64,000 nucleotides of DNA, taken from the NCBI GenBank assembly GCA_017519405.1, contig JAFWSH010000006.1:73284-137283 (forward strand), written 5' to 3'. The DNA comes from Clostridia bacterium. Lineage in GTDB: Bacteria > Bacillota > Clostridia > Christensenellales > Aristaeellaceae. Within the stretch, counting starts at the first letter, position 1, and every line of letters starts with the position of its first letter. A model generated the notes under the pieces. That model did not search any database, had not been told where the DNA came from, and saw only the letters and a list, made by a program, of their open reading frames with translations. The position numbers and the translations under genes were made by a program. Below, one piece after another: positions 15,129 to 25,400 of the stretch.

Positions 15129-16550
15129 ATGGCATCAATTGTCAAACGCAACGGAAGATTCTGCGTCGTCTACGCGGTAGAAAACAGCGACGGCAAGCGG
15201 AAGCAGAAGTGGGAGACCTTCGAAAAGCTGGATGAAGCAAAAGCCCGCAAGTCGGAGATCGAGTACACCCAGAGCATCGGCGAATTCAGGATTCCGGTCT
15301 GCGGCACACTGTCGGAACTTCTGAGTGAGTATGTCAATCTGTACGGAAAAACGAAATGGTCGCTCTCCGTCTATCAGTCCAACACGGCCATGATCCGGCA
15401 TTACATCGTGCCGTTCCTCGGAAAGATGAAGCTCAGTGAGATCACATCGCGAACGCTGGAGAAGTATTATCAGAAACTGCTGGAGACGCCCGCCGTCGCG
15501 CAGATGTGCCAGAAGAAGTATACCCAGGAAGTGCGCATGGTGACGCCGGCGACGGTTCGCAAGATTCACAATCTCCTGCGCAGCGCGTTCTCACAGGCCG
15601 AAAAATGGGATCTGATCGAGAAGAATCCCGCCCGGTACGCAACCCTTCCGAAGCACGAAGCCAGGAAGCGTGAAATCTGGGACGCGCCGACCCTCTTCAG
15701 GGCGATTGAGTGCTGCCGTGACGAGCGGCTGAAGCTGTGCCTGAATCTGGCCTTCGCCTGCTCGCTGCGGATGGGCGAGCTGCTGGGACTGACCTGGGAC
15801 TGCGTGGACATTACCGAAGAGAGTATCCTCTCGGGGGAAGCGTCCATTTCCATCACGAAGGAGCTCCAGCGGGTCAATAAGAAGGTGCTCGAAACGCTGG
15901 ACTCGAAGGATGTCATCACGGTGTTCCCGGAGCAGGGGATCCGGAACAAAACTGTGCTGGTGCTGAAGAAGCCCAAGACCCTGTCCAGCGTCCGTAAGGT
16001 TTTCCTGCCGAAGACCGTCGCACAGATGCTGGTGAGCTGGAAGGAGCAACAGGAAGAGATCAGGAGCCAGATTGGCGGCGAGTACAGGGATTATCTGCTG
16101 GTGATTGCTACGCCGATGGGCTTTCCCACTGAAGCCTCGCAGATCCGGAAGGCCCTGGACGATCTGATTAAGGAGAACGACCTTCCGCCGGTTGTCTTCC
16201 ACAGCCTGCGCCATTCCAGTGTCACCTATAAGCTGAAGCTGACCGGCGGCGATATCAAGGCTGTTCAGGGCGATTCCGGCCACGCTCAGGCGCAGATGGT
16301 CACCGATCAGTACTCTCACATCCTGGACGAAAGCCGACGGACGAACGCGCAGCTGATGGAGAGAGCATTCTACACGGGGAAAGGCGCGGAACCCCTTGAG
16401 GGTGGGAGAACCCAGCATGAAGCCAATCTGGAGAAGGTTGCCGCTGCAGGCATTGATCCGGCACAGCTGGCACTGGTGCTGGGGAACCCGGAGCTGATGA
16501 AGATGCTGCAGATGCTGGCCCAGGCCCAGACCCAGGCGAAGGGGTTATAA
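15129..16550 (+). CDS. int: Tyrosine recombinase integrase
   Basis: 473 residues: arm-binding N-terminus (1-60), core-binding helices (60-170) and a catalytic domain with Arg214, His358-x-x-Arg361, His385 and the nucleophile Tyr395 (DQYSHI). Full Tn916/phage-integrase layout, plus a 75-residue tail. It integrates and, with the excisionase, excises the island. GAGGAAACGGTT precedes ATG 15129. A bidirectional terminator follows. Its likely target is the tRNA-Arg region at 42.5 kb, inferred from shared motifs. Confidence 0.93.
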   Translation: MASIVKRNGRFCVVYAVENSDGKRKQKWETFEKLDEAKARKSEIEYTQSIGEFRIPVCGTLSELLSEYVNLYGKTKWSLSVYQSNTAMIRHYIVPFLGKMKLSEITSRTLEKYYQKLLETPAVAQMCQKKYTQEVRMVTPATVRKIHNLLRSAFSQAEKWDLIEKNPARYATLPKHEARKREIWDAPTLFRAIECCRDERLKLCLNLAFACSLRMGELLGLTWDCVDITEESILSGEASISITKELQRVNKKVLETLDSKDVITVFPEQGIRNKTVLVLKKPKTLSSVRKVFLPKTVAQMLVSWKEQQEEIRSQIGGEYRDYLLVIATPMGFPTEASQIRKALDDLIKENDLPPVVFHSLRHSSVTYKLKLTGGDIKAVQGDSGHAQAQMVTDQYSHILDESRRTNAQLMERAFYTGKGAEPLEGGRTQHEANLEKVAAAGIDPAQLALVLGNPELMKMLQMLAQAQTQAKGL

Positions 16551-16551
16551 G

Positions 16552-16589
16552 AAAAGAGCATGGCTGCTGAAGGTGGCCATGCTCTTTTT
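16552..16589. terminator. Bidirectional terminator between integrase and defence operon
   Basis: AAAAGAGCATGGC and GCCATGCTCTTTTT form a 13-bp stem with A- and T-runs on opposite sides. It ends the integrase transcript and, on the other strand, the long defence transcript. Confidence 0.9.
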
Positions 16590-16660
16590 CGAAATGATGA
16601 TAATAAAACACGCTGTGTAGAAATCTGTTTCGCATTCACGCGAGCATTATACTGAATCTG

Positions 16661-17974
16661 CTATCGGGAACCTGCGATCTTACTCTCTATGAGTTCTTTT
16701 GATAAGACTTCATCATAGTTTACGCATATAAGCGTTATTCCCTGCTCAAGACATAATTCCTTTTTTCTTTTGTCATGCGCCTGCTGTTTTTCAAGTTGCT
16801 CGTGGCCACCCCAATGCTCCACTGCAACAAAATGTTGCATTCCTTGATATTCAAAGCCTATCAAATCGTCAGGAACGTAAACATCAAGCTCTAATCCACA
16901 CAGCCATTTGGGCCTGTAATGACGTAATATCTGTTTGCCAGGATAGATTGTTTCAACTATGTGGAACATCATGGTTTCACTGACCCATGCTTCACCAACT
17001 TTTCGATAACCTAATTGCTCTCGAACTGAATTCTCTATTATTCGTGAGATTGAATTATCTCCAAGTCCAGACTGTGATATTCTTATGATGCTGTCATACA
17101 GTTCTGGCGTACATTCATCCGGGAGTACATTGGCTTTATATATCTGATACGGATCAATCCCAAGTCGAAAATACTCTTGTTTTATATACCATCCAAAGTG
17201 CTGCTTAAACTGTCCACCATACATGGGATGGCAAAACTTTAATTTGGGAATAGCCTTATTGCATCGAAAACACAGATTGCTTTCAAAGCGGAATTGCATT
17301 AATGGATTACCATGAAACTCATTTGACATATTTGCTACTATAGGGGGAAAGAAATCTCCCCCTAACGGATATATCTTGTCACCAGTATAATTGGTCAGTG
17401 GCATTTGATAACGAAGACGAACATAATTCTCTATTGCTTTACGTTCACATTCGCAAAAGCAAATTGGACTACCAATGTCATCAGAAAACGCAAAGAAAGC
17501 ACCATAATGATTGGGATAGTAAACAATGGGTTTTGGTAAATGTTCGTATGTTATATGTCCTAAGGCAACGTCAGCTCCATGGGAATGTAGCATGACAGAA
17601 TATTTTCCTGCACTGATTCTAAGCTTATCGTAAAAATCATAGAGATCAAAACTGCTTCGATATTCCTTCTCAAAGAGCATGATCTTTGAATTCTTCCATT
17701 TGGTAACGATTTGGATTAATTCAATGATTTCTGACTGGCATTTGATAAAATCAAACACAGTATCAACTGTGCAGATAATGTGATCGCTCTCGGTACTATA
17801 CATCGATAGCAATGCAGATATTGTGATTGCCCGATCGTATTTCTTCGATCTTGACTTATAAAACTCTATCCAAATGATATGACTCATCTTCCCACAGCTC
17901 TTTTCTGGCAAGGTAACGCTATTATGGGTTCTGAGAAAAGCCAAGTATTCCAGATCACGGGAATGGTTTCTCAT
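16661..17974 (-). CDS. Zinc-finger protein with C-terminal PD-(D/E)XK-like nuclease domain
   Basis: 437 residues, visibly AT-richer than its neighbours. Cysteine pairs in CFCEC (about residue 172) and CFRC (about 234) suggest metal binding. The C-terminal 90 residues read LELDVYVP...GFEYQGMQH...HDKRKKELC...ITLICVNY, the Asp, Glu-x-Gln and helix pattern of Vsr/DUF559-like nucleases. It is the last gene of the defence operon, 36 bases after the helicase-nuclease. I cannot name a family. It may be the DNA-cutting effector. GAGG precedes ATG 17974. Confidence 0.65.
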   Translation of the reverse strand: MRNHSRDLEYLAFLRTHNSVTLPEKSCGKMSHIIWIEFYKSRSKKYDRAITISALLSMYSTESDHIICTVDTVFDFIKCQSEIIELIQIVTKWKNSKIMLFEKEYRSSFDLYDFYDKLRISAGKYSVMLHSHGADVALGHITYEHLPKPIVYYPNHYGAFFAFSDDIGSPICFCECERKAIENYVRLRYQMPLTNYTGDKIYPLGGDFFPPIVANMSNEFHGNPLMQFRFESNLCFRCNKAIPKLKFCHPMYGGQFKQHFGWYIKQEYFRLGIDPYQIYKANVLPDECTPELYDSIIRISQSGLGDNSISRIIENSVREQLGYRKVGEAWVSETMMFHIVETIYPGKQILRHYRPKWLCGLELDVYVPDDLIGFEYQGMQHFVAVEHWGGHEQLEKQQAHDKRKKELCLEQGITLICVNYDEVLSKELIESKIAGSR

Positions 17975-18010
17975 GAAATAAACCTCTTCCTGCCCACGAG
18001 AAATGGCTGT

Positions 18011-20260
18011 TTACTCGCAAAAATACCTTTCAATTCCTTTATGGCACCAGGCTTTCACATTTTCCAGATCTTCCGGTGTAAGCTGCTTCATGAGCTGCTT
18101 ATAAAACTGCAAAGTTCCAAGCTGCTTTGCGTGGTGCATCACATGCATGTCCTCAAAACGTTTGAAAGGCATGCTCAGGATCAGCCGCTCCACATCACGC
18201 TGGGTATAGCCGCCCCGAGTGAAGATACAGGCTTTCTTTTCAACCTGCAGGCCGTTTGCCCGGCGCGTCTCATAGAACTGAGCGAAATCGCGGGCGACAT
18301 CCTCAAGCCGTGCACTGCCGGTCTCATCCATGTTGTTGATGAACGCGAGCAGGAAGACCGGCTTATAGGAGTAGCTCATGGTCATCGTTTCCGCCATTTG
18401 CAGGAAGATCGCCTTCATATTCTCACGGGTGATGATAGTCCATCCGAATTCCTTTGCATAACGTTGGACGGTTGCTTTCTCGAAGAATTTGAAGCTTCTG
18501 TGTTCGCTGACCGGAACCTCCATGTCCGGTATGATCTTTCCTTCACGGATATAGCGCTCAATGGTTTCGGATTGGACGTTGACCATCTGCGTGAAGGCAA
18601 TCTGAGAGATCATATCCTTGGCCTTGTCCTGCCAGTTGAAGAGGTCAATGGTTTCAAAACCGGTCATATGGACGGGATAGTCAACAAGGACTTCTGGCTT
18701 CTTTCCCTGGCGGAACATATCCTGATCAAACTGAATTCCGTGCTTCGTCCCCAGGACCAATCCACCGGCGGTGTATTCCGATATGCCCAGCATCCGGTGC
18801 ATAGAGTATGGCATATTGAAGAGGTTGGCGTTGTCAACGAAGTCAAAGACCATCAGGAACTCTTTTCCGGGTGATTTGCGCATGCCGCGACCGAGCTGCT
18901 GCATGTATATTGTCTTCGACATAGTAGGCCGTGCCATGAAGAGAACCTGGGTATGCGGAGAATCCCAGCCTTCATTCAGCAGATCACAAGCGCATAGAAC
19001 AGGAATCCTGCCGGCTTCATAATCCGCGAGAATCCGTTTGCGTTCAGATGCTTTTGTGCTTCCGGATACGCAGGCAGCATCCACACCGCTGGCCCGGAAG
19101 CGCTCGGCAATCTCCTCGGCATGATGAACTGACGCACAAAAAACTACCGTTGGCTTGCCTTTTACATATTCGCAGTAGGTGTCGACGAGTAGCTGGTTGC
19201 GCTCCGGTACGCGGATTGTGGATTCCAGATCCTGAGTGTTGTACTTGAAACCACTGATCCGCACATCCCGCATGTCAATGTTTGTCTTGATCCGGATACA
19301 GCGGACAGGGACAAGAGTATCCAGTTCAACAGCCGTTTTCAGGTCGAGCTTATGAGCGATATTCTGGAATACCTCAAGCAGATCTTCGCCATCAGCGCGC
19401 TCCGGGGTTGCTGTGAGCCCCAGCGTAAACTCCGGCTGGAAATAGGACATGACCTTCCGGTATGTCTCCGCAGTGCCGTGATGGCATTCGTCAATCACAA
19501 GATAGCCAAAGTCGTGTGGATCAAAGGCTTCAAGGTTCTGAACAAGGCTCTGGATTGTTGCGCATACGACATAGGTCCTGGTGTCATGAATGCTTCCTTC
19601 ATAGCGGCCCACGGTCACTTCCGGCCAGATCCGGTGAAAGGCGTTCACAGCCTGATCCACCAATTCATGCCGGTGTACCAGGAACAGTGTCCGTTTTCCG
19701 AATGCTTTGGCATCCGATACCGCTGTGACAGTCTTGCCGGTACCGGTTGCGTGGAACAGGAGCGCAATAGTCTTATGCTCCCGGCGCATTTGTGCGAGGT
19801 TTTCCAATGCTTCCTCCTGATGATCCATGAGTTCCAGTGCCTGGCCTTGCTGCGGCGGGAGCGTATCTTCGATATACTGGAACATCGGAGACTGGCCAAG
19901 GAAAGTGACGAGTTCATCCTTGACCCGTTCAGGAGACCGGTCAATCTGGGCAGAAGTCCAGCGGTAAACACGCCAGCCTTCAAAAACCATGCTGTTTTGT
20001 TTCAGAAGGTCGTCGTGGTATTTGTCCTCTGACACTCTGCCCGGCTGATGCCAGGTATTGCCGTCAACCTCTATGGCGACACGGCCATCCGGGAGCCTGA
20101 CTGCAAAGTCAATCGTGCGATGACCACCATAGATATCCACCATCGGATACTGAAGGTAGACAAACTGACCTTTGTCCGCTCCAAATGCGTCGCAGAACAG
20201 TTCAATAAAGCGGTCTTCCGCACCGCTGTTTCCACCTGCGGTTCTGATAACAGTTGTCAT
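18011..20260 (-). CDS. SF2 helicase with N-terminal Vsr-like nuclease domain
   Basis: 749 residues. Residues 10-125 resemble a PD-(D/E)XK fold of the Vsr/DUF559 kind, with Asp51 in TIDFAV and Glu64-x-Asp66 in IEVDGNTWH. A DEAD/H helicase follows: Walker A GTGKT at 173-177, DECH at 257-260, LTATPER, then a C-terminal helicase domain with QLGRGMR. Proteins of this shape occur in restriction and DISARM-like loci. It ends 36 bases before the zinc/nuclease gene and starts nine bases after the MazG-like gene. GAGGTG precedes ATG 20260. Confidence 0.85.
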   Translation of the reverse strand: MTTVIRTAGGNSGAEDRFIELFCDAFGADKGQFVYLQYPMVDIYGGHRTIDFAVRLPDGRVAIEVDGNTWHQPGRVSEDKYHDDLLKQNSMVFEGWRVYRWTSAQIDRSPERVKDELVTFLGQSPMFQYIEDTLPPQQGQALELMDHQEEALENLAQMRREHKTIALLFHATGTGKTVTAVSDAKAFGKRTLFLVHRHELVDQAVNAFHRIWPEVTVGRYEGSIHDTRTYVVCATIQSLVQNLEAFDPHDFGYLVIDECHHGTAETYRKVMSYFQPEFTLGLTATPERADGEDLLEVFQNIAHKLDLKTAVELDTLVPVRCIRIKTNIDMRDVRISGFKYNTQDLESTIRVPERNQLLVDTYCEYVKGKPTVVFCASVHHAEEIAERFRASGVDAACVSGSTKASERKRILADYEAGRIPVLCACDLLNEGWDSPHTQVLFMARPTMSKTIYMQQLGRGMRKSPGKEFLMVFDFVDNANLFNMPYSMHRMLGISEYTAGGLVLGTKHGIQFDQDMFRQGKKPEVLVDYPVHMTGFETIDLFNWQDKAKDMISQIAFTQMVNVQSETIERYIREGKIIPDMEVPVSEHRSFKFFEKATVQRYAKEFGWTIITRENMKAIFLQMAETMTMSYSYKPVFLLAFINNMDETGSARLEDVARDFAQFYETRRANGLQVEKKACIFTRGGYTQRDVERLILSMPFKRFEDMHVMHHAKQLGTLQFYKQLMKQLTPEDLENVKAWCHKGIERYFCE

Positions 20261-20269
20261 GTCGACACC

Positions 20270-20590
20270 TCACGGTTCTCTGACTTCCAGGAGCCTGACA
20301 CCTTTCTCGAAACCGCCACGCTCGTCACGTTTGTGAATGCGTGCAGCCTCTACTTCGTCCCAGGAGATCCCTCTGTGATAAGCAATCCCATGCAGGACTT
20401 CCAGGATATCTGCCATTTCCTCAACGCTGGCGCTCTCCAGGTATTCCTGGACTTCTTCCTGAAGTTTCCGATCCAAAGCTGCTGCCATGGATTCATTTGA
20501 CAGGATATCAGTGACAGGTTCTTTCCCTGCCTGACGGATAACATCCGGGATCTTGTCCCTGACAAGCTTATTATATCGAAGATTGTTCAT
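20270..20590 (-). CDS. MazG-like NTP pyrophosphohydrolase
   Basis: 106 residues. It opens with YNKLVRDKIPDVI and has L-x-E-E-V-x-E-Y (about 42-50) and EEMADILEVLHGI (57-69), the acidic metal-binding helices of all-alpha NTP pyrophosphatases. It may hydrolyse nucleotides or modified dNTPs. Inside a defence operon it might deplete nucleotides or clear phage-modified ones; that is inference. It could also be a housekeeping passenger. Confidence 0.85.
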   Translation of the reverse strand: MNNLRYNKLVRDKIPDVIRQAGKEPVTDILSNESMAAALDRKLQEEVQEYLESASVEEMADILEVLHGIAYHRGISWDEVEAARIHKRDERGGFEKGVRLLEVREP

Positions 20591-20682
20591 ATCCAGTCTT
20601 TGTCTCCTTGCTTATCACTAAGTGATTCATATTGCATCTATCCTTGTCGAAACCAGCAATAGAAGCAACTGGATCAATCATT

Positions 20683-22473
20683 CTATGCGTTCCTAAAATA
20701 TCCGGTTGTTTGATCTTCTTCCCTTCCTATTAGGGCAGCTCGATCAAGCAACAGATTCCGCATCGTACACGAAGTTTCAGGAAGGAGTGCGCATTGATGA
20801 CATGCGGCATAGTTCAGCCCAAAGAGCCCTTGTGCATTAGTGCCCGTTGAAGTCATACACAATGGGTCGCCTGAGCACCATTCGGCTTCATCCAAGAGTG
20901 CATCAATGATTTCAGAAACATGCTCAGGGGCTGACTGTGCCACCAAGCCGCCGAGGCTACCTTCTGAATCAGAAGAGGATGTATAGATCAAAACACCCGC
21001 CATCGGCTTTCCGCCTTCATAGGTAGAGTATATACGCTCCTTAAGAGCTGACGTTTGGTATCCGCAACGTTTTGCCAGTGCCCGTATAAACAGATGTGAA
21101 AAAGTGTGCAGTAGGACATAGCGCGGTGACGCGTTTTCACAGTGTATATGGTTTTCTGCCACTCTCTCCATCATTGGCTGATAGATTCTGCTGTTCCTTT
21201 TCTCCCAGGATGCTATCGTGCTTTCGCTAAATCTGATAAAGATACCCTCTCCATGCATATCAACTGCGGGAAGCCAAATTGTTTGTTTGCGTGAGAAAAT
21301 CGGTGCTAAGCACGGGCTTTCCATATCCCCATCCCAGCCCTGTAGCCTTGTAAATCCGACCATAGCAACTATTTCGGTGAGACGATCTACAGCTGCAACG
21401 CCGCTGATTAAGTGCTGATACTTATGCGGGACATCCACACGACGTGAGCAGAAGTCTGCGTTCTCATCCTCTGCCTCCTCGCATAATGCAGAATACTCTT
21501 CTTCATAGAGCTCTCGGAGAGAATCAGGATGTTTTTGCTGTTGATCCGAAGTGAGAGTTTTGTACGTAGCGATGATTTGACTTATTGGGATATTTGGTAG
21601 AAGGGAACAGATTCTTCGCTGAATATACGACAGAAGTGCGTCATCGCTTTTCCCTTCCATTGCATCTAAATGGTTCAATAGTACCTTGCTGACATTTGTA
21701 CTCCATGGCGGGATATTTAGTGCTCCAATATTCACTGGCATATATACACCGGTTGATGCGCGCATTCGTACTACGGCTTTTTCTGTGCACGGCTGGAAAT
21801 CATCGTGATCCAACCATGGCTGGCTTCCTTTGCACTTATAGACAGCACCTAGAGCATCAGGCACGAATGCCTCTTGCATACTCCGAATCATTCCACAGTC
21901 TTCACATGAAACCATCAAGCTGCCCAAGCTTGTCCTGCCGTTAATGTTGAAAAGTTTCAGATGAGGAGTTGTCCCATTCGCAGCTTTTTCACATTCCTTT
22001 CCTCTGTGAACCCAAGCAGAGTATGGGAAATCGTCCAAATGTCCATGGCGGCAAAGAACAACAAAACGTGAAGGGACAAGGCGCTTTCGACAACTTGGAC
22101 AGCGTAGTTCGCCTTTCTGCAGCCCGGCTAATTCGTTTTCTGAGCAAAGACGCATACATGCAGGACAATACAACATGCGAGGAAATCGATATGCTGCTAT
22201 ATCATGACTGTACGACCGCTTATAGATTGCGCGCTGCTTTGTGTCACATCTCGGTTTCACAAAGAACTGTCTGTCAAGGATTTTTTCAAGATTGTGACAA
22301 TGAATGATTCGGCTTTCATCTTCGCCAGTCGGACGGTACCAATCATCCGCACCAGCTAATACAGCCGTTTCATCGCGAAAGTCAACCATAGCTCCGACGC
22401 CCATCGACGTTATAAGTTGTGACGTGCGCAATTCTCCGAGCTCTTTTACCTCACGCCTGATCATCTTTCGCAT
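20683..22473 (-). CDS. drmB: DrmB, DUF1998-domain DISARM subunit
   Basis: About 596 residues from ATG 22473 (AGGAG nine bases upstream). It begins with the DrmB-type ELRTSQLITSMGVGAMVDF. Zinc-type pairs follow (CPAC, CPSC and CEDC). The C-terminal DUF1998 core has LLHTFSHLFIRAL, ERIYS, VLIYTSS and GSLGGLV. In DISARM, DrmB acts with the DrmA helicase to block incoming phage DNA. It follows drmA directly, start and stop overlapping within a few bases. Confidence 0.88.
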   Translation of the reverse strand: MRKMIRREVKELGELRTSQLITSMGVGAMVDFRDETAVLAGADDWYRPTGEDESRIIHCHNLEKILDRQFFVKPRCDTKQRAIYKRSYSHDIAAYRFPRMLYCPACMRLCSENELAGLQKGELRCPSCRKRLVPSRFVVLCRHGHLDDFPYSAWVHRGKECEKAANGTTPHLKLFNINGRTSLGSLMVSCEDCGMIRSMQEAFVPDALGAVYKCKGSQPWLDHDDFQPCTEKAVVRMRASTGVYMPVNIGALNIPPWSTNVSKVLLNHLDAMEGKSDDALLSYIQRRICSLLPNIPISQIIATYKTLTSDQQQKHPDSLRELYEEEYSALCEEAEDENADFCSRRVDVPHKYQHLISGVAAVDRLTEIVAMVGFTRLQGWDGDMESPCLAPIFSRKQTIWLPAVDMHGEGIFIRFSESTIASWEKRNSRIYQPMMERVAENHIHCENASPRYVLLHTFSHLFIRALAKRCGYQTSALKERIYSTYEGGKPMAGVLIYTSSSDSEGSLGGLVAQSAPEHVSEIIDALLDEAEWCSGDPLCMTSTGTNAQGLFGLNYAACHQCALLPETSCTMRNLLLDRAALIGREEDQTTGYFRNA

Positions 22474-22475
22474 GG

Positions 22476-25400
22476 TCACATTCTCCTCTTCAGATAAACA
22501 CCAGATTGTGTATCTACATTTCGCATTGAGTTCATGGTCGGGGGGAAAGCGGCGTCATCGCTTCGCTCTGCCGGTATCAGGAGTGCGTCTGTATCATTTT
22601 CTGATCGATTAAGCAACTGGTATTGAAAATGAGAACCACGCAATGCTGCTGCTCTATCCCACATATATATGAACTCGTCCAGAATCTCTTCGGCATAATC
22701 TGCGGTTTCAGATGAACGCAGGCGTATCAAGGCAATCAGATCATCTCGGATACTCCGAACAGCTTGACTACTTTCCCGGAACTTCGATGCGTCTTGATTC
22801 TTGGAGAGATCAGGGCATAAATGTCGAATCATGGTCACAAATACAGCATGAAGTGCCTTGTCGAGCGTACGACAAGCATAAGGGGTCGCACTTGTGGGTT
22901 CAACCATCTTGTTCAATGCCTGATGATAAGATTGGAACTGCTCAAAATGGCTTTTGTCACGCGTACGCAACATATGAAGAAGCACTATCACAAGCCCCGG
23001 GTTAGACCGGCCAACACGGCTCGTTGCCTGAATGTACTCAGATGTTGATTTTGGCTGTCCATATACTGTCATCAATCCTAGTCGATTAATGTCGATACCT
23101 ACTGAGAGCATATTACTGGATAGCACATAGTTAAGAGCAGCCGGGCTTGGATAATGCTCCTTATCCAATTGATTCCTTACTTCCAGGATCTCACGCGCGT
23201 TTTTCCTGCTCGTCAGTTCGCCATACTCATACTCGGTGGATATTGGTGTCATGTCAACCCTTGCTGCATCATCCGCGAATTTGTGACGCCGTAACGATTC
23301 TGCGTAAGCGCATACTCGGTCGATAATCAATGTGTCTGCAGACCCCAAATCTTTCAGTGCATTGAAATAGCCGACGTTTGTCCAGAACTGATCAATAATA
23401 CTGTCGTCTATACCAAGGCATTCAAGATACTGCAGCGCAAACTTCACTGTTCCGAATGTTCTGACAATTGCATCAGACAAACTGCCGCCAGTTTCACAGT
23501 ATCCAAGATACATACGTTGTGGACGCTCATCAGGGCTGGCAGATCGAGCAAAGAAAGAATCATCTGCATCAAACCCGGACGGTGGAAACTGAAATGCCTT
23601 CTTTCCGTATAGCGCTTGAATCTGACCGCTGGCATTGCAAAGTGTCGCAGTCGAAGCCAGTATCTTGGGCCTGACACCATGCTGGGCAATCAATTTTTCA
23701 ATAGCGATCTCATATAAACCGCTAATCGACCCAAGCGGGCCAGAAATCAGGTGAAGTTCATCCTGAATCAACAGTTCCGGGGGTAATCCTATGCCGTCTT
23801 CAGCAAATAGTGACTTCGTTTTTTCTTCCCAAGCAAGTCGAGCGAATTTATCAATGGTCCCTATAAGCAATGTAGGCTTCCGATCGTAGATATCGTCGTC
23901 CACCGTGACGACTGGCAAATCATCATGAAAAGGGCAAGCCGTACTAGGACAGCGCGCTTTGAAGTGCCGCTGAACCACGCTGAATGCTGTTTGTGGATCC
24001 AATCTGGTTCCACAGTATGGGCAGTCTGATAGTTGAACAGGGGATGTCTTCACCTCATCTATTAATCCAGATTTTAGCTTTTCCAATACGGTTTCAGCTG
24101 ACTCTGAATCAGGATTATCAGAAACCGCATGGTTAGGCGTTACTTCACTTCCAACCCAAAGACCTATCGATATTTCACCTCCAGGCAAATGCTCCTCGCG
24201 CCGAATCAGATCACATTCACAGATTAACGCTGCAGCACGCTCGAATTGTTGCGAAGTAAGCATACGAAGAGTATAGCGCATTAGCACGGTAATGCCCCGT
24301 CCAATTTCGCCTTTTGTAAGTCTGCGATAGAAAATCGTGAAAGTTGCCACGCCCAGATAGGCTTCCGTTTTTCCTCCACCCGTCGGGAACCAAAGCAAGT
24401 CGACGCTGTCACGCCACGGGGATTGAATGTCGACAATGTCTGGTATACACATTAGAACATAGCACAATTGAAATGGATACCAGGAAACTTCTGATTCTGG
24501 TTGATGCCGTCTCTTTGCTGACTGCCTCATCATTGCTCTGTTTGTTAGGCAAAAAGCTGTCCAGGCAGTATCACTGGTATGAAGAGTTTCAACACCTGCT
24601 TTTAGTCTGGTTATACATACTCCAATCTTGGCTAGGATATCTTCTGCAGTCAGCCGATAACTTTTTGGTATGTGGGGAAGCTGCTCGCGAAGGGTGTCCG
24701 CCCAGAGAGCATATCTTTGAATATATGCTGACAGTTCTGCCAATCCGGTGTCTCGAAAAGAGTCCTTCCAAGGTTCCATTTTGAAACACGAGGACTCTGT
24801 ATCCGTAACTGCTATCATTTGAAAGACTATTGCCTTGGGAAGGAATGTGCTGCTGATCTCAACTACCTGTTCAGCATCAGTGTCCCAAGCTGCAGAACAC
24901 CCGTGGCCAGCACCATACCGATGGGTATTGCGATAAAGAAAGTCCATCTTTGCACGATCTTCATCGCCGGAAGTCCTAGTAGAATCATCTATGGGGACAA
25001 AAGTGCCTCTGACAATCAGCGAACACTGGAATAGTGCAGATGTATTCTGGTCAATCTCGTTTTGAGAGGCGTTTTGCGTGTTTTCAATTGATATGGTCCA
25101 AAGTGAGTGGTGGTTTGGCAACTGATGCCGACGAACGATTTGCATGCCAACAAGATCACCGAACAGCTTCTTCTTCATACGCCGGGGAGGAAGGTCAATC
25201 GACATAATCCCGGAATCAAGTGCAACTCGGCTGTAGTCGTGAAGTGTATACTTCTTCTCCGGGACAGGCCTGTCAATGTTCTCGTACCTTGCGCATGTAA
25301 AGGAAACATCGATTGTTCTTTCGCTGTCAGGGAGCGCAAAAGACAGCGCCATAACAGAAGGACGAAACTGGTTTGCCTCACGGATGACGTCATCAACCTC

